Assembly: GCA_030407085.1 (NCBI GenBank)
Contig: CM059582.1
Location: 26,797,001-26,861,000, forward strand
Reading direction: 5' to 3'
DNA length: 64,000 nucleotides
DNA from: Trichopria drosophilae
Lineage: Eukaryota; Arthropoda; Insecta; Hymenoptera; Diapriidae
The notes beneath the pieces were generated by a model. The model had not been told where the DNA came from and did no database searches. It saw nothing but the letters and a program-made list of their open reading frames with translations. The position numbers and the translations under genes are program-made. Each line of letters opens with the position of its first letter. Position 1 is the first letter of the stretch. Of this stretch, positions 40,339-54,100 are shown piece by piece.

Positions 40339-40558
40339 AACGAACAAATCGCGACTGCGCCAATCACAGTATCCGAGTAAAAACGCAGGGTTGTTAATCT
40401 TCTTTGACTTAACTAACCACTCACGACCGAATCGTGGTTGATTTCGCCTTAGATTTCATTCAGTCACGATTAGTCGTGATTGGTTAGTGTTTCAGGTTTG
40501 AAAAGTCACGGGAAATCTTCCCGTAAATAACATATATTCTTTCAGAAGGCGAAATCGG

Positions 40559-40640
40559 GCGCGGTCGTGATTGGTTCGTTAAAGACGCTTATTTCATCCC
40601 TGCGTTTTTTGTGTGAAATCCTCGCGTGTCGCGACATACT
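40559..40640 (+). repeat. 82-bp centre repeat, right-arm copy
   Basis: Mirror of 39976-40057. It begins GCGCGGTCGTGATTGG and ends at GCGACATACT. It lies about 200 bp upstream of the right-arm start codon. Confidence 0.85.
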
Positions 40641-40842
40641 CTTCTGGATTGTTACAAGGAATGGTTAACGTGTTCTTCAGTGTTAAAACGTGTTCTTGTT
40701 TTGCTTTAATACAGTTTCCATAATCAATTAATATTCCTTTAGTTCGCTTTCATTCGACTTTTTTCAGTTTTAATTCTATTTCAACATTTTCTCTTTAGTC
40801 TCAATTATTAGTTTTTTTTTTCTGTGTACCGCTTGTGCCACG

Positions 40843-43800
40843 ATGCCAGACGACTTGCCACTAAGCGAAAGAGTACTCGATGGTAGAATTTTCTACTTTA
40901 ACGGAAAAAATCGAGACCGAACGATCGCGTAAGTATTTCTTGATAAAAAATATTGCATAAAAATGTATGTTTAGAATTCTGTACAATGTAAAAAAGATCT
41001 GTATTCTGCGGTAATGCAGAAAATCGTGATGTGGTGAAATGTGAAGCGATTTTTACTTTCTTCTCTTATCTTTCATTTTTATCTTAGGAAAATCCCAATT
41101 ACATACTTTTCGAAATATTATTTTACCAGACTTAGGACACGTTGCTTAATTTGTATGTGAATGTTGTTTAAAGAAGTTGAAAAGATTATGATTATCGCAA
41201 TCATTAGTTTGCACTTATTTAATTACAATTACCAATAATTGAAATATGCTAATCTCCTTATAGTTTTCACTAGCTTGTTAAAACATGCTCATTGCTAGGA
41301 ATAATTATTATTTAGGTATTTTGTCATTTCGATACGTATTGCATACAAGTACTCTAGCAATGCTGCAAATGTGAATGCGAATGAGAAATTTTGGTATATT
41401 TGAGTATATGTACATTTGTTGCAGAGGTGCAGGAAGCCTTTACTTTATGTTAACATGTTTTACTCGCCTTCAATATTTGACAAGTGTCTGGGATGTCGTA
41501 AAGGTTGGGAAGGGATTCATTTTTAGCATGTAACTTTCAAAGGGATGGGAATAATATTATCGACGATTATATGTATAAATAAAAAAGGTCCCGACTACAA
41601 AGTTCTCGTAGAAAATTATTTGATATCATGTTCCAATCAAAAGTTATAGCCATCTTATTGCAGACATATTTTTCACCGGTGTTAAAACGTGCTGTTCTTT
41701 TCCTGTAATACCGTTTCTATAACCATTTAATATTCCTTTAATTCGTTTTCATTCAATTTGTTTTTTCATTTTTAATTCATTTTCAAGATTTTCTCTTTAT
41801 TATATATAATGTAATTATGTCGGTGTGTCGATCTTTTTTGAAAAAAAAAACACTTTTCTTGAAAACATAAATGTATTTATTTTCAAGAAAAGTTTTTTGT
41901 ATTTCTTTTTAAAAAAGACCGACAGACCGACATAATGCATTATATATTTTAATCTACTCTCGTAGAAACCACACATAATATATTTTCTCATTATTCTCAA
42001 TTATTATTTTTTTTCCGTGTACCAATTGTGTCATGAGGCCAGACTACTTGCCACTAAGCGAAACAATACTTGATGGTAGATTTTTCCACTTTAACGGAAA
42101 CAATCGAGATCGAACAATCGCGTAAGTATTTCTTGATAACAAATATTGTATGAAAATGTATGTTTAGAATTATATACAATGTAAAAAAGATCTGTATTCT
42201 GCGGTAATGCAGAAAATCGTGATGTGGTGAAATGTGAATCGATTTTTCCTTTTTTCTCTCATCTTTAATTTTTATCTTAGGCAAATCCCAATAGACTTCG
42301 TCGATATTTTTTATTGCATTAATGAATAATTTAGGTCCGAAATAGTATAAATAAAATATTAATTGTAGTGGAACGTGTCATTAGGTAATTTAATTATTAA
42401 TTTTACAACTATCGTGTTTAAATCGTACCCTTTGATGTTCGCAAGTTCCTTGTGACGTCATTATTAGCTACCGTTTGTTGACCAATTTCGTTACAATTAC
42501 CAATAATTGAAATATGCTAATCTCCTTATAGTTTTCACTAGCTTGTTAAAACATGCTCATTGCTAGGAATAATTATTATTTAGGTATTTTGTCATTTCGA
42601 TACGTATTGCATACAAGTACTCTAGCAACGCTGCAAATGTGAATGCGAATGAGAAATTTTGGTATATTTGAGTATATGTACATTTGTTGCAGAGGTGCAG
42701 GAAGCCTTTACTTTATGTTAACATGTTTTACTCGCCTTCAATATTTGACAAGTGTCTGGGATGTCGTAAAGGTTGGGAAGGGATTCATTTTTAGCATGTA
42801 ACTTTCAAAGGGATGGGAATAATATTATCGACGATTATATGTATAAATAAAAAAGGTCCCGACTACAAAGTTCTCGTAGAAAATTATTTGATATCATGTT
42901 CCAATCAAAAGTTATAGCCATCTTATTGCAGACATATTTTTCACCGGTGTTAAAACGTGCTGTTCTTTTCCTGTAATACCGTTTCTATAACCATTTAATA
43001 TTCCTTTAATTCGTTTTCATTCAATTTGTTTTTTCATTTTTAATTCATTTTCAAGATTTTCTCTTTATTATATATAATGTAATTATGTCGGTGTGTCGAT
43101 CTTTTTTGAAAAAAAAAACACTTTTCTTGAAAACATAAATGTATTTATTTTCAAGAAAAGTTTTTTGTATTTCTTTTTAAAAAAGACCGACAGACCGACA
43201 TAATGCATTATATATTTTAATCTACTCTCGTAGAAACCACACATAATATATTTTCTCATTATTCTCAATTATTATTTTTTTTCCGTGTACCAATTGTGTC
43301 ATGAGGCCAGACTACTTGCCACTAAGCGAAACAATACTTGATGGTAGATTTTTCCACTTTAACGGAAACAATCGAGATCGAACAATCGCGTAAGTATTTC
43401 TTGATAACAAATATTGTATGAAAATGTATGTTTAGAATTATATACAATGTAAAAAAGATCTGTATTCTGCGGTAATGCAGAAAATCGTGATGTGGTGAAA
43501 TGTGAATCGATTTTTCCTTTTTTCTCTCATCTTTAATTTTTATCTTAGGCAAATCCCAATAGACTTCGTCGATATTTTTTATTGCATTAATGAATAATTT
43601 AGGTCCGAAATAGTATAAATAAAATATTAATTGTAGTGGAACGTGTCATTAGGTAATTTAATTATTAATTTTACAACTATCGTGTTTAAATCGTACCCTT
43701 TGATGTTCGCAAGTTCCTTGTGACGTCATTATTAGCTACCGTTTGTTGACCAATTTCGTTACAATTACCAATAATTGAAATATGCTAATCTCCTTATAGT

Positions 43801-46800
43801 TTTCACTAGCTTGTTAAAACATGCTCATTGCTAGGAATAATTATTATTTAGGTATTTTGTCATTTCGATACGTATTGCATACAAGTACTCTAGCAACGCT
43901 GCAAATGTGAATGCGAATGAGAAATTTTGGTATATTTGAGTATATGTACATTTGTTGCAGAGGTGCAGGAAGCCTTTACTTTATGTTAACATGTTTTACT
44001 CGCCTTTAATATTTGCCGAGTGTCTGGGATGTCGTAAAGGTTGGGACGTAATTCATTTTTAGCGTGTAACATTCAAAGGGATGGGAATAATATGATCGAC
44101 TATTATGTATATAAATAAAGAAAGGTCCTGGCTACAAAGTTGTCAAAGAAAATTATTTGATATCATGTTCCAATGAAAAGTTTCAGCCATCTTATTGCAG
44201 ACATATTTTTCGGCAAAAAATATGTTACTCTATTAGTTAGGACATGTTATAAAATATGAAAAATAAGGCGATAATGCATGATATTATTATAATTATTATT
44301 ATTTCATTATCAATTAACGTTTTGATAATAATAATAATGTTTTTTTATCTTGCTAATCTTACTGCCCTAACCTTTACGATGGAAGCCACTGTGCAAATGG
44401 ATATTCAATTATACCAAGCTATACAACGTTCCTACATATTTTCTATGAATTTGAAATTCATATTAATTCTATTATAGTATATTACATTTTATTGTACCTG
44501 TGTAATATTGGAATAACACAAGTACCAATAATCTGAATATCGTAATGTCACGTTCAATGTGGTCAAAACGTTTTATTGATAATTGATATGTATATTATGA
44601 CAAGCAAATGAAAGACTATAATGATGTCAAGTGTTTGAAATATCAGGATAAAAGTCTAATTGACGACTAATGTAAGTGCATTAAATGTGATAAATCGTAC
44701 ATATTTAGAGAAAGTACATGCTCTACGAATACATTTTCAAAATAGCTAACCATACCTGCATTAATAGTGTAACTATTATATTATATATAAAATATTAAAT
44801 ATAGTAATAGGTACGTTTATACACATTTTACAACTGCGAATGTTGTTGACCCATATTGGATTTACTTTTAACTCAGTTTAATTTTATTATGAATTATCAA
44901 TATGCATATATAATTATGACCTGTAAAGCCTGTGTTGAGATAACTCATTCATTCAATACTTTCTATTTAATTTTATGTATTTTATACGTTAAAGGAATAT
45001 ACATAATATTTGCAGAAAACTAATACGTCTAGTTCACGCTCCTGAATTTAATTATATTGCATATCACGAATACCCTTTCATTCTGTGACCGTAATGTGCT
45101 ATATATGGAGTAATGGTTATTAAAATCAATTTATTGGATACCTATAACTACTATCGGTTTGACTTTATAGGGATACATAAAAAATGAAAATAGCAAAGCG
45201 GTAAAATGTACTAAATGAAATCTTGCATCATTCAGCAAATTGTCTGCAGCCCTTACCCCATTGAATGTTTCGTATATACTTAATGTATCGTATATGCATG
45301 TATCGGAAATGCAATAGAAGATTTGTGATTTTAAATTAGGTTTCAACATTCGAAAGATTATAATTTCCTGACTCGTAATTTTATTATGCAAAGTATCGTT
45401 GATGATTACATTGTAAATGCTATACTACTAGAGTTTATATCTAAATGCGTTGTATTTAATCTAAACGAAAGTGTGCTAGATTTAAATCAGATCAACTGTA
45501 GGGAAAATCTGTACATAAAAGTGTTTCGTTAAAACAAAAATATTCCAAAACTGTCTTTGCTTAAGTAGTCTGAATCCGAAAAGCGCTGTCGTTGATAAAA
45601 CTGAATAAATCGAAGTTTACTACCCTTATAAATTTATTTGCATTCAGAAAATTCATTGTTAATTCAGAGGAAACAATTTTCAATACTCGACTAAACTCGA
45701 CAAATCGCGAACAAAACAAAAATTACAAAAACAGATATTTCAAAGAACGGATATTCAAAATGCGGAAATTCCAAAAAAAAACATACATTCAAAAACCAGA
45801 TATTTTAAAATACAGGAAGACGGGGCGACGCGGCGAACGGGGCGAAGTGACGAATCAAATATATGTCCATTACGATCATACTGATTGTAAATTATCATAT
45901 GTCGTTTCTTTGTTTACACCACTTTAGAAATTTCCTAAAATCTATAATTTGAATGAATATGAAATTTTCTAGAAAACTGTAACCAACCCTAATAAACAAC
46001 TTTCTCACTGAAACTTTGTCATGCCTTAAAATTTGTCCGTTAAACAAAGCGCTGGGATGTCTCAAAACACGTTTTTAAAAAATTAGCAGGAAAAAATTCA
46101 AAATTTTCAAAAATAATCCGAGTTTGCACATTTAATAAACAAAAAAATATTGCATCGACCAAGCATCGATCTCTGGACTCCCGCACAAGAACATCGAGCC
46201 GTAACAATTCGACCACTCTGGTTGTAAAATGATGCGAAACTACCGAGTAGTTGAAACATGGAGTATTTATGCATTGTGTAAATGAAATTAATGTCTTAAA
46301 TTTATTACTACTTTCTATATTTATGCAATAATTTACTTATCGACTTTTGAAAAGAACGAATGGATATAGATAGTACATATTTTTGTTGATAAATTAAAGA
46401 TCGTAACTTTATTTTATTCAACATTGTTATTACACTTAAAAAATGTTTACACGGACATCTGTAGGTAATTTTTCTGTTGATTTATTTTAGATTCATTTGG
46501 GTTAAAAAGGGGAACCCACGGTCGAGGGGTCACGATTTTTAACGGAAATTATTGTACATATTCTACGGCGAAAATAAAAATATACGTGTTTCAGCATTTT
46601 ACCCAATGGATTTTGGTTTTTATACAATAAATTATTGAAATTAACGTTCTTATTGCAATATACATATAACGAATCTATCTGTTATTAAGAGAGATATTTA
46701 TATTCATATAAATGTATATTTTCACTATTTTTTCGAAAACAATACACGAGTTCTAAGGTGATGCTTTAAATGTATGAGAGTCCGTAATTATCTATTTTTT

Positions 46801-49800
46801 CATATTCATCGTTACCACCAAAATGCAATAATGCAGTAAATTCCATATGATAGGAACATTTTTAAAAGTATACAATCATATTTCTTTGCAATATTTAAAT
46901 TATAAACCTGTAATTCTTTTTTAAATTTTCTCAATTATTTTAATATGTCGCTGCGAATATGTTGCTCCAGCTTCATTATCATAAAAACTTTTAATTTAAC
47001 AAAACAAAAACAGCCGGCTTGGAACCCTGCGTGTGGTATATATTCTTCGTATGTTTATAATTGAAATTGAAGTTAATTTAAATTAAAGTTAATAAAAAAC
47101 AACGTTTCTTTATATTGTAGGTACTATCGTTGCCGTAGTTACGATTGCGGGACGTGTTCGGCTTCGGCCAAACGAATTCGCGGTGGGCCGTTACAGCAGC
47201 TACGGCCGCATGATGCGGCTTGCGAGCCGCACAACGATGCCATATTGATTAAAAATTTTAAGAAGGCCTTACTTGATTCATTGCAGTCGCACTGGCTGGA
47301 CCTGAGGGGATTGTACGATGCAATGGCACTATTGTATGTTTAAATTTTGTAAACGTACCCTCGTATCTTCTTTGATATTTCTAATTTTGTTTATGTCCAT
47401 TCATGACTAACCGTAGGTATCCAGAGGAAGCTGCGCTTGTTAGCTACGACAACTTGAGGCCATTTTTGAGGAGAAATCGGAGAACATTGTTCCCCGCGAC
47501 TCCAAGCTCCCTTCGTGAGTTCGGCGATTTGCTGGCTTCGCCAGAAAATGCGTGGCTAGCGAGCAATGGCTTGGCAAACCTGTCCACGAAAATCATAACG
47601 GATTTTGATGGCTGCTTCCACGTCCTTATTTATGACGAGAACCTGGCTACAAGATCGATGCACGACGTGAGGAGATTATTCGTTGACGCCACGTTCCAAT
47701 GTATACCACGTTTAACGGGCGTCTACCAAATGCTGACGGTACTCGGAGTGAAGCACGACCATGTAATACACTACTGAACATTTTGTGCAAAAGGCACAGA
47801 ACTATTTATTATTGCATTTGTTATTGTAGGCGGTGGCTTTCGTATGGGTGCTTATGTCGAGGAAAACTGAGAACGCCTACACGGCCGTATTTCGATCTCT
47901 GAAGGCTGAAGGCATAGTGCACCGAAGTCCATCGGTAATAATGATGGACTTCGAAAGGGGAATGCGTAATGCGACCAAGAGGGTATTTGATGTAATGCCA
48001 AATGGCTGCAATGTACATTATGATCGTGTAAGTGAAATAATATATCATTCAACACTTCGTTAATTGAACGTTCCTTTGTAATAAAGATGTTAACCATCGT
48101 TTGTGTTTATGTTATTAGGCCCTCATTGCCAAGCTTAAAAGCTTGCGCATATCGACATACGTATGGGCCAGCGAGGAGAGAAAAGGGCTGTTCAAACGTT
48201 TAATGGCATTGGCTTTTCTGCCCTCCAATGTAATTGTTCAGCAATTTCATAGTTTGAGATCCTCGTGCACCGACCCGCGAATGCAACCATTATTGCAATA
48301 TTACAGTAATTATTGGTTGGGCATCGTCAAACCGGAAGGATTTTCCGTTTTCGGATTGTCACGGAGAACAAATAATGTAGTAGAGTCGTATAATAGCACT
48401 CTGCGTAGAACGCTAGGACAACGTCCCAGTCCATGGGCGTTCATTCGTAAGTATTATATATCTGTCTCGTTTTTAACGTCAAAAGTGGAAAAAATATCCT
48501 TCTCTTGACGAACTTTACGCGCGCTTACAATTAATTTCTGTTTATGTATTTCGATTTTCATGCGCAGAGTCGTTATTGAAGTTGGTGGCGCGAGCAACTA
48601 TGGATGTGAGGAGATTGGAAAATAATGTGCGGATTTCCCGACGCCCGCGCTATCGGACTATTTACAAAAATGGGAAATTGCATGAAGGTACATTTTTTAA
48701 TAACATGAGATATCGATTCCAATTCATGTAATTGTAATCGAAATTTAAAAACTATTATCTAAAAAATACATCGCATGAATAACATTTGTTATCGCAAGCT
48801 AATGTATGTTTTGACATAAAAACGACGAACTTATATATTTCAAGCGACTTTATAATGCAAGATTACGGTTGTCATTCGTAATATTCGGTAAAGTGTTTCA
48901 ACTTCCTATGTCCCATTCTGCAGCGGAGCGATTTATACAGTACAGGCGTATAACTCGATAACCTTACAATGATTCTTTTATTTCAATATCATTCAGACTG
49001 AAGCCGGTATCAAATGTATTAATGAATTTTAAATATCTCTACTTTTAGCATGGACGAAATACATGTCGGGCAGAATAACGGTCGATGAGTTTTTGACAAA
49101 TGTGGCAAATTTAAAAGGACACATCGCTCGTCATTTGATGGATTCTGTTGAGCAGAGGAGTGGGGCTGATTTTGAACTAATTGAACCACAAATGTACAGT
49201 AACGCAACGGGTAATTTTGCAATTCTTTTTTACATTTCCATTATCTGTGATCAATGATTTTATTGTTGTCAATTTCTCATTTCTTGCTTAAGATCCGGAT
49301 TTTGAAGCCAATCTTTTTGGAACACTGCAACCTGCAACTTCTGAAGGACAAGCGGAGGTTCCTGCAGTGGATGTTGACGGTGAAATATCCATCTGTTATT
49401 CGCATTTTAATTGCACATGGACCGATAATAATATTCATTTTTCTGAAAAATATTACAGACGTTGCTGAAAACATGAACCGATCGCTTTTCGATTCGGACG
49501 AGGATGAAGATAATGGTAAGCGCGATATTTGAATGTTATTGTCGCGTAATGGCAGGATTATTGAAAATGTTTTCTGCAGATCCGGACTTCTCTGACGTGG
49601 ACAGCATGATGAGTCCTGATATCCGCAACAATGGTAAATAATTATTTCAAATACTTCAGGATTGTTATTTGCCATCAATATGGCTATGTAAAGTATGTCA
49701 GTCAAACGTCATGGTTCGTATTAAATGCAATCAAATAGATGTGGTGTCTGTTCGTGACGATGTCGAAGATGACTTGATAGAAGACGTGGAACTTCCCGTC

Positions 49801-51119
49801 ATTGTGGATCCGCCTGTGCAAAATTATGGTAATACATTAGATCAAGTACCTTAGGATAAGTTTTTGCCCAGAAAAGCACGCCATTTTCGTCTTATATATC
49901 ATACTTTAAGCGTTATTTTTTTCTTCCGCTCAAGATGCTCCATTTAACGATGTCGTCGAAGGACCTGCACATCTGGTCGCCGTTCGAGATGCGCGGCCTG
50001 CCGGTAAGTCCTGCGCTGTTAGCGTCTCCGTTGCGAATCTATTGTTCGCACATTTTTGTAAAATACGTTCGGGTGTAATTATTCAAGTCAACGTACGTCG
50101 GTGTATCGCATATGACAATTATTTCGGTTCGTGCGTAATCCAATATTCTCAATTCCTAACGTAGACCTGCCGAAAGGTAGAACAAGTTTGCACCGCGATC
50201 TTATTTAGGGTTGAGTGACGCATCTTCTCCCGTGCTCCTGCTATCCAGTGAGCGCGGTGGTCCATGTGTTCGGATTCGATTATTCGTTGATTTATGTTAA
50301 ATACGTTCGAGTGTTTTTATTCGCGTCAATGAATATGCCGTTCATAGTTTTCGATTCTTCTCCTAGGTGCTGCCGATTACACGTACTTTGCTTTATAATA
50401 ATGTCAATATTCATGGATGAATATTATATTTGTATATAAATCATGCGTTGGTCCTGCCATGTCATTTCTTTGTAATATTTAATCGGCAACTTAGTCCCTA
50501 TATGATTTCAAATAACAAATATTCATAAAAGCGACGTAGCTTCTTAACCGCAATGAAATATTTCTGAAAATGTTTTTTGCAGATCTGGACTTCTCCGACG
50601 TGGACAGCATCATGAGTCCTGATATCCGAAACAATGGTAAATAATTATTTCAAATACTTTAGGATTGTTATTTGCCATCAATATGGCTATGTAAAGTATG
50701 TCAGTCAAACGTCATGGTTCGTATTAAATACATTCAAATATATGTGGTGTCTGTTCGTGACGATGTCGAAGATGATTTCATAGAAGACATGGAACTTCCC
50801 GTCATTGTGGATCCGCCTGTGCAAAATTATGGTAATACATTAGATCAAGTACCTTAGGATAAGTTTTTACCCAGACCCAGGTGGAAATTGACTACCGGCG
50901 CAGTACCGCGCCTGTACTGGCTAGACATTTACTGTACTGGCGTGGTACTGGCGTTATACCGACAAAGCACCGGCATAATACCGACAAAGCACCGGCATAA
51001 TACCGATATTGTACTGGAAGGTAACACCGGCTGGGTACTGACTTCCAGTACTGCGACTGTACTGGCACAGTACCGTATATTTTACTGGCATGGTACTGGA
51101 ATTCTACGCTACTCTGCAT

Positions 51120-51156
<37 letters not shown>

Positions 51157-54100
51157 ATCTGTAAAACAGTGGCAGCTCTGCATATGGGTTGAAATTGTAT
51201 CGATGAAAATAAAGAATGAATTAAATACAATTAATAGAAATAGAATACACATACAAGCGCACATACACACGTGCGCGCGCACAATTATAAATAAACTATA
51301 TATACTGAATCAGTACAGTCCCAGTACATTTCCGGTATTGTGCCGATCTTCGGGAAAACTTCAAAATAGGTATAAAGACAGTACTGGAACCTAGTAGTGC
51401 CCAGGTATTCAACCAGTACTGACCCAGTATTGTGCCAACTGCTGGCGCGGTACTGGCCACCAGTACTGGCGTTGTACATGATCTATTACCGCCGCGGTAC
51501 CGTGCCGTTCGTCAGGTCCGGCAAATTACAGACTTTTCCACCTGGGGAAAAGCACGCCACTTTCGTCTTATATCTCATACTTTAAGCGTTATTTTTTTCT
51601 TCCGATCAAGATGCTCCATTTAACGATGTCGTCGAAGGTCCTGCACATCTGGTCGCCGTTCGAGACGCGAATCCTGCCGGTAAGTCCTGCGCTGCGAATC
51701 TATTGTTCGCACATTTTTGTAAAATACGTTCGGGTATAATTATACAAGACAACGTACGTCGGTGTATCGCATATGACAATTACTTCAGTTCGTGCGTAAT
51801 CCAATATTCTCGATTCCTAACGTAGACCTGCCGAAAGGTAGAACAAGTTTGCACCGCGATCTTATTTAGGGTTGAGTGACGCATCTTCTCCCGTGCTCCT
51901 GCTATCCAGTGAGCGCGGTGGTCCATGTGTTCGGATTCGATTATTCCTTGATTTATGTTAAATACGTTCGGGTGTTTTTATTCGCGTCAATGAATATGCC
52001 GTTCATAGTTTTCGATTCTTCTCCTAGGTGCTGCCGATTACACGTACTTTGCTTTATAATAATGTCAATATTCATGGATGCATATTATATTTGTATATAA
52101 GTCATGCGTTGGTCCTGCCATGTCATTTCTTTGTTATATTTAATCGGCAACTTAGTCCCTATATGATTTCAAATAACAAATATTCATAAAAACGACGTAA
52201 CTTCTTAACCGCAATGAAATATATTTTTTGTAATTGAATTTGTAACTAATATACTAACGTTAACACTATATTAACCAAAATCAGTACAAGTTGTCTTATA
52301 ATATTTCATTAAACTAACGAACAATTCATCTATAGATATATTTCTTTACATCTTTATGTGAAACTGCATGAATGATATCTCATGCAACGATCGGCGCAAA
52401 ATAATGAAATTTTGATGATTATTGTCTTGCGGACCTGAATTAAATGCGATGTGCAATTTCAGGAGACGGCCAGCGCAGACGGCGGCGAAATAGGCGCAAG
52501 AGGCGATCGGGTTTCAATAACCGCAATCAAAATAATACCAACAATAGTAACGAGAACAACGTAAACGGCAACATCGGCAACAACAGCAATAGCAATAACG
52601 ACCGTGTCCGCTATAGAGCTCCCCCCGGCCATCTCCGCAACCGGAGAAATCGCAGAATCCGACGCAGACGCGCACGAAATCAGGGAACAACAGGTAATTG
52701 AATAAATATATAATGCAATTGTGGAGACGTCGGTCGGTAAAGAAACTAATGTCTTAAAAAGTAATATTTGACCAATATTGCGATCATGTGTAGCAATAAA
52801 CCAAGCACGGCTATCAGAAATGTCTGATTGTGGATATATCTCAAGCTCACAGAAGCCCCTATTTGACGAATAAAAAACATTTCATTCTTATTGCATTAAA
52901 ATTATCATAATGTAGAAAAACAGTAATTAATATTAATAATTTGTCTGTTTTCTCGATGAAAGGAAAATTTTGCTGCCAATATTCGTCTTCTAACTTTGCT
53001 GCAATAGAGGGGAAAATCCATACAAATCGTTTCATGCAAATGTAGTCGTTTTTTAGGAGTACCGAAAGTAAGAAGTTATAAAAAAAATTAAAAAGGCAGT
53101 TGTGACACAAGTCGCTTTATTTAAAAAATGTTGCGATGGCAAACAATCTTTATACATATGTGAGGTTGCCTTTGCGCCTTATACAGAGTAAAAACTTCAA
53201 CAAAATTTGTATGATTCTCGTGTCTCTGATAATTACGGCAATAGTGTCAATTACACACAACAGTACATTATAATAAGTGTAATACAATGATACTTTTAAT
53301 CTTGGCATTAGTTGTGAAATACAACAATAATAATGTAAATGAATCAGGATTAGTTTAAACATCTATTATATATACTCATTGTGTGTGCCACTATTAACAT
53401 TTTCTCTTTTTACGTATCATAAAAGTATACACTTTACGCGATTGGACGCATTCGAAACAAGATTAAAATTATTTGAAATTAGATACCAATACTAAATGTA
53501 AACAATTTTTCCGCCATTTTCAAGGCGTGACACTCACGATGGCCAAACTAACTTGAAAGGTACTGTATTCTGAGTTTTTGTCTGTCATTCTGCAGCATTA
53601 TACAGCAGTAGAAAAATAAAAGTTTTTTTTTTATATTATACACTTCTGCATTTGTACATATACATACATATCATTGCCACTTTTTTGGATAAAGTTTAAA
53701 CGGTAAATGACGAGTAATGTTCAGGAACGCTTATGTGAGTTTAGTTTCGAAATATTGCACCGACTTCAACTCAATTGCATTTACATTAATCGCAAAGGAA
53801 GAAAAGGATTTAATTCGTGCATCTTATACGGCATGTTAAGCAAATCGAGCATGGATGAGTATTACTGAAGTTTCAAATGCAAACATCTGACAGGCAAGAG
53901 CGATGCGGTTCTAATGTATAATTGCGTTTGGATACTATTAGCGTGAACGCTAATGTTTCAGACCTTTAAAAAATACACGGTCTACAGCACGGTATAACAG
54001 TCAGCTGCCATCAATATTTTTATAATCCACTTACCTCAACATTCATTGAACTTCTGAATGATGCGACATCTGTACAAATCTATTGACCATTTTCCGTTGT

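Larger units (their letters stand above)
39774..40842. promoter_or_regulatory. Shared divergent promoter region
   Basis: This 1,069-bp interval separates the proximal start codons of two identical genes running in opposite directions, so it must hold the 5' ends or promoters of both if the proximal first exons are used. It is clearly less AT-rich than the surrounding introns and full of short inverted pieces: ATTGG/CCAAT, GGCGAAATC/GATTTCGCC and TCACGACTAATCGTGA. No clear TATA box was found. The bidirectional role is inference from geometry. Confidence 0.5.
40671..44213 (+). repeat. Tandem first-exon repeats, right arm
   Basis: Mirror of 36403-39945: a diverged unit from about 40671 to 41676, then 41677-42944 and 42945-44213. 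The two outer units are nearly identical, and the proximal one is older. Confidence 0.9.

Noticed and set aside
45592..45927. 111-codon Lys/Arg-rich frame (mirror 34689-35024)
   Set aside because: It overlaps the degenerate TTCCG/ATATCCG tract in intron 1 and has no domain or splice support.
46990..47034. Possible upstream half-exon ending GCGTGTG|GTATAT before the FLYWCH exon
   Set aside because: Its phase would fit, but it has an in-frame stop upstream and no convincing acceptor. The exon at 40843 (and its copies) supplies a proper start and a FLYWCH-like half-finger in the same phase.
50888..51394. 168-codon open frame in the right arm
   Set aside because: It runs through the CCAGTAC-rich element and its GT tract; the mirrored copy is interrupted because of a two-base microsatellite difference. 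Repeat-derived.
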